64,000 nt of DNA from Protonemura montana. Its lineage: Eukaryota; Arthropoda; Insecta; Plecoptera; Nemouridae. The notes under the pieces are model-generated. The model had not been told where the DNA came from and did not search any database. It saw only the letters and a program-made list of their open reading frames with translations. Made by a program: the position numbers and the translations under genes. The DNA lies in contig OX387610.1 in assembly GCA_947568835.1 (NCBI GenBank), positions 3,341,001 through 3,405,000 on the forward strand, read 5' to 3'. Position 1 is the first letter of the stretch; each line of letters begins with the position of its first letter. Positions 45,637 through 57,049 of the stretch are shown here, piece after piece.

Positions 45637-46112
45637 TGAAATCTGATTTAAATTACAAACGCTTGCCATGCGCGTGATATTTTAATTTTAGAAACACTAA
45701 TATCCTCTCAAAAAATTTTGCCCATACTGGAACCCCGATCTCCACCTGTCGCGGGTGTTGCTCTAACTAATTGAGCTACTTGGACCCCGATCTCCACCTG
45801 TCGCGGGTGTTGCTCTAACCAATTGAGCTACTTGGACCCCGATCTCCACCTGTCGCGGGTGTTGCTCTAACCAATTGAGCTACATGGACCCCGATCTCCA
45901 CCTGTCGCGGGTGTTGCTCTAACTAATTGAGCTACTTGGACCCCGATCTCCACCTGTCGCGGGTGTTGTTCTAACCAATTGAGCTACTTGGACCCCGATC
46001 TCCACCTGTCGCGGGTGTTGCTCTAACCAATTGAGCTACTTGGACACAGAATTTGTTGAGAGGAATCAAATTTTGAGAGTTTTTTTGTGTTCCTAATAAT
46101 AAAATACTAAAT
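45637..46112 (-). mobile_element. tRNA-cassette element with 6 tandem cassette units
   Basis: Left end (AATCTGATTTAAATTACAAA), then six 52-bp units on the minus strand (GATCTCCACCTGTCGCGGGT, TTGAGCTACTTGGACCCC on plus). It closes with GAATTTGTTGAGAGGAATC. The B-box side is degenerate here (CATACTGGAACCCCGATC), so intact A-box-bearing units outnumber B-boxes. Confidence 0.9.
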
Positions 46113-46764
46113 GGTTCTTTTTGTACACATTTTTAAAGCTTGTTTTTCTTTAAGAAATCACGATTGTAGATTGCTAGAAAGCTTTTGAGGTTCGGGCACA
46201 AAACTGGGTCTTAACAAATGTTCGTCCAAGATTTCCTGTATGATCGATGAGACAGATATAAATACTAATAAGATCGACCCTGTTTTAATAAGTGAGGCAA
46301 TAATTTCACGGGCCGCCAGCACAAGCGTTGCTGGGTGACTTACCTACCTGTTGGTGCAAAGTGACGTGGGCACCCACAGATAAACCAGGGCGCCGTGAAA
46401 TTAAAAAAAAACTGTCGACTGAGTTATTTTCTAATTTTGCCCCCCGCTGTGGTGATTTAGCTCCCATCCGTGCGATCCACGAGGCGTAGACGAGAGCATT
46501 GGTGTGCTTGGGAGTGGCTAACTGGTCATCATGCTTTAGCATCACTCGATTATTGTCTTTAACATAGCACTGTTTTGATAAGTAGTTAAAACAAGAAAAA
46601 ATCTTTTCTTAGGTACTGAAATTGCTGATTTCAACTCAAATTAATCGCATCACTCTTATCGCTCACTTCTCACACGGCAGCTGCGTGTGCAGCGGGTCCA
46701 CTGCCAGGCTCTGGTCTAATGGCGTCTGATCATATTGTAATATAATCATATAATCTGGTCAAAA
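46113..46764. other. Unassigned; one unrecognised minus ORF and possible SINE-tail relic
   Basis: A 79-codon minus ORF (46306-46545) is unrecognised. At 46550-46740 is a diverged trace of the SINE 3' end (TGTCTTTAACATAGCACTG, GGTCTAATGGCGTC). Confidence 0.35.
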
Positions 46765-47085
46765 CAAAAACTATTTCAACTGGGTTTTGAATGCTAAAGT
46801 GAAGAACAACTAAATTTCCCAACGTTTCGTAACTTGTACCTGTTACTTTATCAAGGGTAAGAGCAGTCCTGACAATGTTCCGATAACAAAAGAACCACAT
46901 AAAATTATAACAATTACCAAGTTCAAGCTTCCTAAATGCATCTAAATAAAATAATCAGGGTCAATAACTAAAAAAAACTAACGTATTTTGTATTTTCTGA
47001 AATAAAATCTCGAACACATTGGCGTTTTTTACTAACTAACTAATTATGTGTATGGAAAAAACTCCAATTTTTCGAGATTTTCCTT
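46765..47085 (-). repeat. Family S copy, longer form, minus strand
   Basis: Matches 41870-42232 in reverse: CAACTGGGTTTTGAATGCTA, TAACTTGTACCTGTTACTTT, AATAATCAGGGTCAATAACT and ACTAACTAATTATGTGTATG. Confidence 0.85.
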
Positions 47086-47814
47086 CCGTTATGTGATGCA
47101 ATCAAAATTTCCTTATTCATTACGTTTAGTTCTTAATCTACTCGTCCAAATATTTTCTTCTGGATTCTTTGTGCTGACTTCTTCTACTTCCTCACTGATA
47201 TTCTCTATAACATTTTTGCTTTTGTAAAATTGTTCCCCAAGCTCTATCTAGTTGAAAACTATCATCTCTATTGAAGTTATTAGGTTGTATTTTTAATATC
47301 TATTTCTATTATATTTATATAATATTATAAATATAAATATTACAAATATTTTATATTTATTTTTTGAAGCGAGTGGCTGGGTTCTAGGTCGGGTGTCGTC
47401 GTTTATTAGCCAGATTGGGCTCGGTCTTATATTGATTGCCCTCCCCCCCTCCCCCCCCCCCCCCCACCCCTTCCACCACGCCTCAAGATGGTCGTTCAGG
47501 TAAGAGAAAAGTTAGCGAGTACCTAGGCGCGACCTCGACCCGCGCACGCGCTCGAGTCGAGAGAGTCGGGTACGAAATTTAATTCTTGTTCTTAACTTTA
47601 TAAGTATTTAAAGCTCAATAAACTTTGCCTTTTAAGCGCGGTGCACTTTCTTTTCTTGGCTCGTTACACCCCCCCCCCCCCCCCCCTCCCTTCCCCCCTC
47701 ACCACCCCAGCATTGATGGCCAGGCTTAACGGTCGCAGCGTTAAGAAGATTTGCAATATGTGTCTTCGACTTTTTCGTTTTTTTAATTGCCTCTTGGAAC
47801 TTACAGTATTGAAC
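47086..47814. other. Poly(C) tracts and a possible short first exon
   Basis: C-rich tracts lie at 47442-47466 and 47670-47698. Between them CTCAAG-ATG-GTC-GTT-CAG|GTAAGAG at 47482-47506 has the form of a short first coding exon (MVVQ) after a pyrimidine-rich leader. No downstream exon is identified, so this is speculative. Confidence 0.2.
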
Positions 47815-48345
47815 TCTCCCGAACAGAACTGGTTATGTGTATGATGGTCACCCATCCAATACCTGACCAAGCTCAGTGTTGCTTAACTTTCAACCCTCCA
47901 ACCTCTTTCCCGAACAGAACTGGTCATGTGTATGATGGTCATCCATCCAATACCTGACCCAGCGCAGTGTTGCTTAACTTTCATCCCTCCAACCTCTCTC
48001 CCGAACAGAACTGGTCATGTGTATGATGGCCACCCATCCAACACCTGACTCAGCGCAGTGTTGCTTAACTTTCATCCCTCCAACCTCTCTCCCGAACAGA
48101 ACTGGTCATGTGTCTGATGGTCACTCATCCAATACCTGACCCAACGCAGTGTTGCTTAACTTTCATACCTCCAACCTCTCTCTCCCGAACAGAACTGGTC
48201 ATGTGTATGATGGTCACCCATCCAATACCTGACCCAACGCAGTGTTGCTTAACTTTTATCCCACCAACCTCTCTCCCGAACAGAACTGGTCATGTGTATG
48301 ATGTTCACCCATTCAATACCTGACCCAGCGCAGTGTTGCTTAACT
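47815..48345 (-). mobile_element. 5S-derived SINE head array, about 6 units, no body
   Basis: Six consecutive 91-bp head units on the minus strand, with small variants (CTCTCTCTCCCG insertion at 48175). Neither body nor 3' tail is present. Confidence 0.93.
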
Positions 48346-50531
48346 TTGAGAGATGAATCCAACAGGCGCTGAGATGAAATTGATTTTCCCCACTCCACTT
48401 AAGACACTCGGAAAAGAACGTCGAGTTTCTACGATCAACGATTCTTGGAGAGGAGATCTCGAGTGAAGGAAGGAAAGGAAGGAATTAATCTTCAAACAGA
48501 CATTCTTCAGGTTTCCTAGTGAAAGACCTTTGTAGCTTGAATCGCATTGCGTTGCTTTGACAGCGAAGACGGGGTCTGAACCCGAGACCTTGGCAATGAG
48601 TTTTATTGGGTTGTGATCCGGAGATAAGGGACCTGGTGGAGGAGATGAGGGTTCGGCATCGAGAACAGAATCGACGATCCGACTTTGTTTTCGTCTTAAC
48701 AATTCTGCGCTTTCTGAACCAAGAAAGTAAAAGCTTAAGATTATTATTTAATTATTATCTTTGTGTTCAAATACGCGTTTAAAATAAAATCTGAAGTATT
48801 TTTTCTTTTTATAATCCGATCATAACTTTTCTTTTTCTATTTGTTTTAAGAATGGCTAAAATATAAATTCTCGTGGCGGGATTAAAACGGGCCGTGATTA
48901 ACTACAGGTAGTTCTGACGTCATTTTGTTGTATCCTTTGCGTTCGCTTCTGTTTTTTGACGTCATACTGACGTCAGATATCACTCATGTCATAAAAAATG
49001 GCGACCCTCGTTTTCGTACGAGATTCAAACGCAAACATTTTAAACAGAGATCTTTTATTTAAAATTGGATTTAGAAGAAAATAAAAAAATAGTTTCAAAT
49101 TTAAAGTGATTTCCCTAATAACTTGGGCTTAGCGGACGAAATCAGAGTCGTTTGGTACAAATTTCAAATGCAAAATTTGTGCCCATGAATTTCAGCCAAT
49201 AGCGACGTGCCAGGAGTTTTTAGGAACATTTTGACAAAAATTTCTAAAAATTTTCGTGATCAATTGCCGTAGATTATCTTTGTCTTTTTTTAAATATTGA
49301 TTTATACAAAAAACAATAATTGCTGATTGCTTTTAATTAATGGTAGATCTAACTTAAAGATGCAAATTTAATTGAAATCGGTAAAAATAACCTTTTTTTA
49401 TGGTAGTTAATTTTAGTTTTTTTCTTTCTCCCGCTACAACCACGTGGCGCTAGTGCTCGTCTTGAGTCAACTCAACGGTAAAGTTAATTCATCTTCCAAG
49501 CCCCTGATCAAAATATCCTGAACATGACGCTATACATCGAGGTTATCGACAACCTCCCTGGTATCCTGATTAAATTGCCATCCTTTAGAAAGAGTCAGGA
49601 GAATCCTCAATTTCATCCGATCTCTGGATGTAATCAGCCTGGCGTCCGGTCCAACGTTCGGTCTTACCTTCAAGTTGATTTCAGTTGAAACCATCTTCAG
49701 CCCCAAATTTTTCCAAATCCTAGAAGAGAAAACACACAAATTAATATCAAAAAAACATAATTTTTGGTCCCGAATAAGATTTACCGAATTGTTCAAGACA
49801 ATGTTTAGCCAGCAACATCTCGTGTGGATAAAGTTGGCAAGAAGATGATATCAACTTCATCGTGGGCCTAATAAAGTGGATTCCAGCGTCTTGCAGAGAG
49901 ATAGAATCGCTAGACAGTCAATATTTACGTTGGAGAGAGTGAGAGAGTTGATTTGCATCTAAAAAGTGCCGTGAAATCTGATTTTCTTTGATTGGAAAAA
50001 GCGAGCTGGCCGAGTGGGAAACGGCTTTGTGGAGAAATATAAAGTCTGTTTCAGATCGGCCAGAGTGCTTAGAGATTGTCAAGGTGGATGGAAATGATTA
50101 AATCTTCCCGAGTTATTTTCAAAAAGTCGGGGTGCTAAGAGTATTTTGGAATTAATTTAATTGGCTTTGGAAATATTCGTTGGCGTTTTTTTTTTCAGCT
50201 CACGTCACAATCAGTCACGATCCACTCAGCGGTGTGTCAGCGTTCGTTTGAATTTTTTTCCCCTGGCCAGACAAATTACAATATGGCGCTGCTATCAAAG
50301 CGCTAAACACCTTCAGAGCTGAGAATATTTTCAAATTTATGCTTTGTCCTGACTTCGGATACAAATTTACACGTTTAGAAAATTTATTCTGGTCTTCTGT
50401 ATTTATTTTTGTGGAACTAAGATATTTTTTGCTAAGTCGTCATCATAATTGAAAGAAAGCTTAGAAGACAATGTTTCCAGTTCTCTATTGTCACAGCTTT
50501 CCCGACAAACAGCTTCACACGAATCAAGACA
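48346..50531. other. Long stretch without a recognised feature
   Basis: AT-rich. A tRNA-like B-box relic (GGGTTCAGACCCC, minus strand) lies near 48565. ORFs at 48340-48702 and 49530-49796 (minus) are unrecognised. I see no tandem array and no known element end, making this the most unique-looking part of the repeat-dense region. Confidence 0.4.
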
Positions 50532-50532
50532 G

Positions 50533-50656
50533 GTGCATCCAGGTGCATCCAGGTGCATACAGTTGCATCCAGGTGCAAGCAGGTGCAAGCAGGTGGCATC
50601 CAGGTGCATCCAGGTGCATCCAGGTGCATCCAGGTGCATTCAGGTGCATACAGGTG
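50533..50656. repeat. 10-bp tandem repeat (CAGGTGCATC)
   Basis: About 12 copies with minor variants (CAGGTGCAAG, CAGGTGGCATC). Frames reading MHLDAPGCTW are produced by the repeat. Confidence 0.95.
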
Positions 50657-50975
50657 GCATCGGAACACGATAAACATTTCAACGTTTTGCAAATAAACAC
50701 GCGAGTTCAAATCAAGAGTCTTTGATGTCGAGAATCAACTCAAGTTAAATACTTTCAGCGCCGCACAACGATTCCAGCAAACATCAGAGAAGCAACGAAT
50801 GTTTGACAAGAAATTACCTGGCGAAATAACAAAATACTCTAGATTGAGCTCTCCCTATCCGTGCTAAAAGCAAGGATCATAAACATTTCCATTAACTTTA
50901 AATCAAGTTCATTGAAAGTTAAGCATGAGTGCAATAGTTCGTTTCACAGACACTAATTTCTGCCAAATTCCTGCC

Positions 50976-51937
50976 AACACAGTGTGTCAAAAGGACAAGG
51001 CTAAGCGATGGCCAGTCCTTGGTGCTGTTGGACAGGAGCAGCCAACACAGTGTGTCAAAGTGACAAGGCTAAGCGGTGGCCGGTCCTTGGTGCTATTGGA
51101 CAGGAGCAGCCAACACAGTGTGTCAAAGTGACAAGGCTAAGCGGTGGCCGGTCCTTGGTGCTGTTGGGCAGGAGCAGCCAACACAGTGTGTCAAAGGGAC
51201 AACGCTAAGCGGTGGCCGGTCCTTGGTGTTGTTGGACAGGAGCAGCCAACACAGTGTGTCAAAAGGACAAGGCTAAGCGATGGCCAGTCCTTGGTGCTGT
51301 TGGACAGGAGCAGCCAACACAGTGTGTCAAAGGGACAAGGCTAAGCGATGGCCAGTCCCTGGTGCTGTTGGACAGGAGCAGCCAACACAGTGTGTCAAAG
51401 GAACAAGGCTAAGCGGTGACCGGTCCTTGGTGCTGTTGGACAGGAGCAGCCAACACAGTGTGTCAAAGGGACAAGGCTAACCAGTGGCTAGTCCTTGGTG
51501 CTGTTGGACAGAAGCAGCCAACACAGTGTGTCAAAGTGACAAGGCTAACCAGTGGCTAGTCCTTGGTGCTGTTGGACAGGAGCAGCCAACACAGTGTGTC
51601 AAAGTGACAAGGCTAAGCGGTGGCCGGTCCTTGGTGCTGTTGGACAGAAGCAGCCAACACAGTGTGTCAAAGTGACAAGGCTAAGCGGTGGCCGGTTCTT
51701 GGTGCTGTTGGACAGGAGCAGCCAACACAGTGTGTCAAAGTGACAAGGCTAAGCGGTGGCCGGTCCTTGGTGCTGTTGGACAGGAGCAGCCAATAGAGTG
51801 TGTCAAAGTGACAAGGCTAAGCGGTGGCCGGTTCTTGGTGCTGTTGGACAGGAGCAGCCAACACAGTGTGTCAAAGTGACAAGGCTAAGCGGTGGCCGGT
51901 CCTTGGTGCTGTTGGACAGGAGCAGCCAACACAGTTA
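50976..51937. repeat. 68-bp minisatellite (family E), about 14 copies
   Basis: Same unit and orientation as 25637-26449. Characteristic variants (AACCAGTGGCTAGTCCTTGG; CAAAGTGAC) are clustered, showing local homogenisation. Confidence 0.96.
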
Positions 51938-52340
51938 CTGGGTAGGTGCTACGAAACGTTGGTAACCCCGCCTCAATTTAATAAAAATAATTGTAGTTGA
52001 AATGTTGATATTTTGGTTAGAACGAAATAAAAGTGAAGTTGGGACAGGAGTAGGCTGCGTGCCAGCCCCGAACACATCCTCCTCATCAAGACCATGACGG
52101 AACCAGTCAACAGACCAGGGACATGTTGTCAAAACCTAGCGCGAGCTGCCGACGCACGTGCGACGCCGACGCCGACGCCGACGCCGACGTCGTGCAGACT
52201 TGTTGCTTCGTCTCCTGGCACGTCTCCCGCGACGGCGTCTGAAGCGTCTTGTCGGAGACGGAAATAGTCGCGATGCAAGAGAGCTTTGCACCTTGCAGAG
52301 GTGGCCGACTTGTCACGGCCCTTCGTTGGGGCACTTCCGG
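51938..52340. other. GACGCC run in unassigned sequence
   Basis: A (GACGCC)n run lies at 52160-52190 within a GC-rich block. A short SINE-body trace (GACAGGAGTAGGCTGCGTGC) is near 52042. No gene is recognised. Confidence 0.45.
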
Positions 52341-52950
52341 TTTCCGGGTTTAGTCAGAGTCACCGCGCTAATGTTAAACGTCCTGCCATTGGGTTTACAG
52401 GTTTAGTTAGAGTCACAGCACTAATGTTAAACGTCCTGCCATTGGGTTTACAGGTTTAGTCAGAGTCACAGCGCTTATGTTAAACGTCCTGCCATTGGGT
52501 TTACAGGTTTAGTCAGAGTCGCAGCGCTTATGTTAAACTAGCTTCGCACAAAATGGCCGCCAAATGACTGCTTTACCGCGACAAAAATGTATGATGCCGC
52601 CAGGTGGAGTCACCGTCGCTTCGAGTGTTAAGAAATTTAATTTCGTTATTTCTCGCAGATTACTCGCATTCGAGTCTGGTTTACACTCAATTAATCTTTA
52701 TTAATGCTAACCTCAACGATTGATAAACATGTAACGCGATATTTTGAGTCGTTATTATTTAATTGTAGAGATTTGTTAAAAAGGACGGCAGCAAGCGCCA
52801 TAGGGTGACACCTACCGTTACCACGTGTTGTCGGCCTCGTTTGCTCAGCAGCAAGTGCCATCGGGTGGCACCTACCGTTACCACGTGTTGCCGGCCTCGT
52901 TTGCTCAGCAGCAAGCGCCATCGGGTAGCATCTACCGTCACCACATGTCG
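52341..52950 (-). mobile_element. Composite element with a 53-bp end array, flank and 60-bp minisatellite
   Basis: The most complete copy. About 3.5 units of a 53-bp repeat of the end motif (GTTTAGTCAGAGTCACAGCG, AATGTTAAACGTCCTGCC) at 52348-52540 lead to AATGGCCGCCAAATGACTGC, the conserved flank (GCCAGGTGGAGTCACCGTC, ATTACTCGCATTCGAGTCTG, TTACACTCAATTAATC) and 2.6 units of the 60-bp minisatellite. Both the end and the interior are tandemly repeated. Confidence 0.93.
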
Positions 52951-53324
52951 TTTTCTATTCAAATATTTACTCACGTTTTCTTACCATTCATACAATTGTG
53001 TCTCGATAAAAACGTTATTTTTTGTTGAATTAAATTGTTGACCACCATCGATGCTTGTCTGGGAGATGGCCACTCTCTGCCCAACTATGACTTTCTCTCC
53101 GACTACCGGGCCCTGGCGGCCCCCGCTTTGCTTTCTGGCGCTCGACAAAAGATGGCGTGACAGTCGAACTAATTGCCACAGTGACGTCATCCTTGTCTGT
53201 CGACGCCGCGTCCCAGGAAGTCACTCTCGTAGACAGGAACATATCAACATACATCTGTATTTTTCACTTGTCTTGCAAAGTAGATATTTTCGAAATCTTC
53301 TGTAGGTATGTTCGTGATTTCAAC
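52951..53324. other. Unassigned, weak ORFs on both strands
   Basis: Overlapping ORFs at 52981-53305 have no recognised domain. No splice structure is supported. Confidence 0.3.
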
Positions 53325-53755
53325 ATAGGCCCCTTGCGTTTTTTTACCAAAATCAATCGAATAGTTCTGAAACTATGATTGTTTTTAGAATCATGTCTAC
53401 TTGATTTATCCTTAGCACAAGTTTTAACAAAAACTATTTGAACTGGGGTTAGAATGCTAAGTAAAGGACAACTAAATTTCCCAAATAGTTCTAAAACTAT
53501 TCAATATTTACGAAACTTTCAGATTTTGTATGGACGTTTTTGAGTTTTCTGCCAAAAGCATTTGATAATTTTGCACCAAACTTTGCAAAGATGTAACAAA
53601 CATCAAAATTAAGAAGTTGTCAAGTCTTTGAGCCCGCATGTGTTTTCTTTCTCTTTTTATTGGCATATTTCCGACTTAATTTCATGAATTTTCTCTGTTT
53701 TGCTTTCAACTAAACAATGGACCGGCTTCACATTTTATCATCCGCTAAGCTCATC
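53325..53755. repeat. Dispersed repeat interrupted by a nested family S fragment
   Basis: Matches 15370-15665, but is split by a 107-bp insertion at 53377-53483. The insertion is part of family S (GATTGTTTTTAGAATCATG to GACAACTAAATTTCCCA). The flanking 17-mers at 53360-53376 and 53484-53500 are AATAGTTCTGAAACTAT and AATAGTTCTAAAACTAT, one mismatch apart. Confidence 0.9.
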
Positions 53756-53799
53756 CGGCAACGTGGTTGTAGACATCGTGAGGTCCTGGTTCGATTATT

Positions 53800-54215
53800 A
53801 TTTGGGGGGTTTGACGATGCACTGTTTTGACATCTTGCCATGCGGCACTAGTCTAATGGCGTCGGTGAATGAGTGGATGATGATGAGAATGATAATGAAC
53901 CTAACATAGCCTAGAAGGGAGAAGGGGAATCCCGGTGCCAGTACGTAGCCTACTCCTGCCGAAGACCAAGGGGACCACCGGCTTAACGTCCCTTCCGAAG
54001 GACGGTACAACGTGAATAACAGAATTCCTTTACAAATCCATGCTGTCGAGAGGTTGATAAGCAAGGCGAGTGAAGTTGCTGTACTAACTTTCATCCCTCC
54101 AACCTCTCTCCCGAACAGAACTGGCCATGTGTATGATGGTCACCCATCCAATACCAGACCCAGCGCAGTGTTGCTTAACTTCTGTGCTCTAACGAGGACC
54201 GGTGTTTCCAACACG
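53800..54215 (-). mobile_element. 5S-derived SINE, minus strand, single head unit, near full length
   Basis: The tail block lies at 53810-53880 (TTTGACGATGCACTGTTTTG, GGCGTCGGTGAATGAGTGG), body to 54085, one head unit (about 54085-54180), and the 5S leader end near 54192-54215 (GACCGGTGTTTCCAACACGC). A single-unit copy, useful as the basic form of the SINE. Confidence 0.92.
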
Positions 54216-54368
54216 CAATCCAGGTTCGAGTCCCGGCGTCGACAGCTCGGGCAGAAAGTTTGGGACGATCGCGATTACTTCTCTCGGATAAAGTTTAGCG
54301 TCGGAACGTCGCGACGCGCGAAGCGGGAAACAGCTGTTGATTTGCGAGTCGTGCTGGGGCGATGGTGC

Positions 54369-54440
54369 GAGTTGGTGCGTGTTGGTGCGTGTTGGTGCGT
54401 GTTGGTGCGTGTTGGTGCGTGTTGGTGCGTGTTGGTGCGT
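54369..54440. repeat. 10-bp tandem repeat (GTTGGTGCGT)
   Basis: Seven perfect units, the last running into CACATTGC. Confidence 0.97.
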
Positions 54441-54644
54441 GCACATTGCAAGTGTGTCCTGCTGAGCCAACGAGGCCGGCAACGGAAGGCGCCGCGCGAA
54501 TCGAATGCACTGCTAGCTAATTATCCACGATGATCCTGATTTGGACGAGTGGTTTCTCATTAAGGGCATTGGCAGTTAAAGCAAAATATCCAGCACGAGG
54601 GATAGATTTGTTTTACATTGCAATCTTCGTTTTGGTTCGTTGTC

Positions 54645-55735
54645 GGGATGAAAGTTAAGCGACACTGCGCTGGGTCAGGTATTGGATGGGTGACCATCAT
54701 ACACATGACTAGTTCTGTTTGGGAGAGATGTTGGAGGGATGAAAGTTAAGCAACACTGTGCTAGGTCAGGTATTGGATGGGTGGCCATCATACACATGAC
54801 CAGTTCTGTTCGGGAGAGAGGTTGGAGGGATGAAAGTTAAGCAACACTGCGCTGAGTTAGGTATTGGATGGGTGACCATCATACACATGACCAATTCTGT
54901 TCGGGAGAGAGGTTGGAGGGATGAAAGTTAAGCGACACTGCGCTGGGTCAGGTATTGGATGGGTGACCATCATACACATGACCAGTTCTGTTCGGGAGAG
55001 AGGTTGGAGGGATGAAAGTTAAGCAACACTGCGCTGAGTCAGGTATTGGATGGGTGACCATCATACACATGACTAGTTCTGTTTGGGAGAGATGTTGGAG
55101 GGATGAAAGTTAAGCAACACTGTGCTAGGTCAGGTATTGGATGGGTGACCATCATACTCATGACCAGTTCTGCTCGGGAGAGAGGTTGGAGGGATGAAAG
55201 TTAAGCAACACTGCGCTGAGTCAGGTATTGGATGGGTGACCATCATACACATGACCAATTCTGTTCGGGAGAGAGGTTGAAGGGATGAAAGTTAAGCAAC
55301 ACTGCGCTGGGTCAGGTATTGGATGGGTGGCCATCATACACATGACCAGTTCTGTTCGGGAGAGAGTTTGGAGAGAAGAGTTAAGCAACACTGCGCTGGG
55401 TCAGGTATTGGATGGGTGACCATCATACACATGACTAGTTCTGTTTGGGAGAGAGATTGGAGGGATGAAAGTTAGTACAGCAACTTCACTCGCCTTGCTT
55501 ATCAACCTCTTGACAGCATGGATTTGTGAAGGAATCCTGTTGTTCGCGTTGTACCATCCTTTGGAAGGGACATTTAGCTGGTGGTCCCCTTGGTCTTCGA
55601 CAGGAGTAGGCTACGTGCCGACACCAGGTTTTCCCTCCTCACTTCTACGCTAGGTTATGTACATCATCTTCAACGACGCCATTAGTAGTGCCACACCCCA
55701 TTGTCATAAGAGTGCGTCGTTAAACTCCACTAATC
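54645..55735 (+). mobile_element. 5S-derived SINE with 9 tandem promoter units
   Basis: Nine 91-bp head units (54655 to about 55466), each with intact A-block and C-block, feed into one body (GTTAGTACAGCAACTTCACT, TGACAGCATGGATTTGTG) and tail (ATCTTCAACGACGCCATTAG, GTGCGTCGTTAAACTCCAC). Variants (GTTTGGGAGAGATGTTGGAG; ACTGTGCTAGGTC) recur about 364 bp apart, indicating duplication of a four-unit block. Confidence 0.94.
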
Positions 55736-56059
55736 AATCGACCATCAATAAAATGACTTTAAAAACACAAATGAAACCTCTGCTTTGTGCCCGTTACGGT
55801 GCTGTCCGGCCAAGAGTTGGTCAGCGTGACGCGTTAAGTTTGACTGCGGGGTCAGAGGCTGTCGCTCAAAGAATTACTTTGACAAGGAAAATAATGAAGA
55901 TTTATCGCCTCCAATTAGCGGCCACTGAGAGTCAATATCAGCCTCTGTCAGTTACCCATTAACACGTCTTGACGGGAACCAACCGCGTCGAAGTTGAGCA
56001 GCCAGCTTCACATTTCGGGCGCAGTGGCGCAGGGTCAGGGTCCGCCCACAATACACGGG
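55736..56059. other. No recognised feature
   Basis: Unassigned; no conserved ORF. Confidence 0.4.
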
Positions 56060-56442
56060 CAACAAACATTGATGTTAAACTTGCTGCTGAGCAAACGAGT
56101 CCGGTAACACGTGGTAACGGTAGGTGCCACCCGATGGCGCTTGCTGCTGAGCAAACGAGGCCGGCAACACGTGGTAACGGTAGGTGCCACACGATGGCGC
56201 TTGCTGCTGAGCAAACGAGGCTGGCAACACGTGGTAACGGTAGGTGTCACCCGATGGCGCTTGCTGCTGAGCAAACGAGGCCGGCAACACGTGGTAACGG
56301 TAGGTGCCACCCGATGGCGCTTGCTGCTGAGCAAACGAGGCCGGTATCGCGTGGTAACGGTACGTGCCCCCCGATGGCGCTTGCTGCTGAGCAAACGAGG
56401 CCGGCGACACGTGGTAACGGTAGGTGCCACCCGATGGCGCTT
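56060..56442 (+). mobile_element. 60-bp minisatellite, 6 units, next to an end motif
   Basis: The array begins immediately after ATTGATGTTAAAC, a form of the composite element's end motif, with no conserved flank on either side. Six 60-bp units. Confidence 0.9.
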
Positions 56443-57049
56443 ACCCTAACAGTCCGTTGATTTGTTATTTGCTTAGCAACAGCCAATCAGAAGATGTTTT
56501 TTCTTCCGTTAAGCTGCGATAAAAATACAAGCTTGTCGTAGAACACCAGCGTAGCGCCACTGCATCCTGGAGTCGTTGTATCCAGCCGCCACTGTTTTCA
56601 AGAAACAAACTATCGGATTACATTTGCATTTATCTCAATAAACTACGTCACGCTGTCTGTCGTCTAGCAACCGCGTCTTGACGGTCGGCAATTGTCACCG
56701 ATCTGGTCCACTGTGTCGAAACACAGGACTTACTTCCGTCAATAAAGCCAGTCGGCCCACAGCACGTCCAGCTGCCTAGCGTTGAGTTTATACGCGTAGC
56801 TAGAGAGCCAGTGTTAGCTTGTTAGCTAATGTTAATTGCAGTTCCGGGTGAGACTGGGGTGTCGTTGGGTGTATTTAGTATTTTGACAGCGACGAGAACG
56901 CCTGGATGGATGGGAGACGATTTTAAAATTATCAAAACACGGAAATAAGTCTACGTCAAGTTATTATAGACAAATAGTTAATCAGAGGGAGAGCTAAAGT
57001 ATCGATTAGGAAGTGAAATAGTGTTAACTTCACCCATACGCACTTCTCC
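56443..57049. other. No recognised feature
   Basis: Unassigned sequence between two 60-bp arrays. Confidence 0.4.

Noticed and set aside
50403..50725. Short ORFs with a repeated MHLDAPGC-like pattern
   Set aside because: Caused by the 10-bp CAGGTGCATC repeat; open in several frames on both strands.
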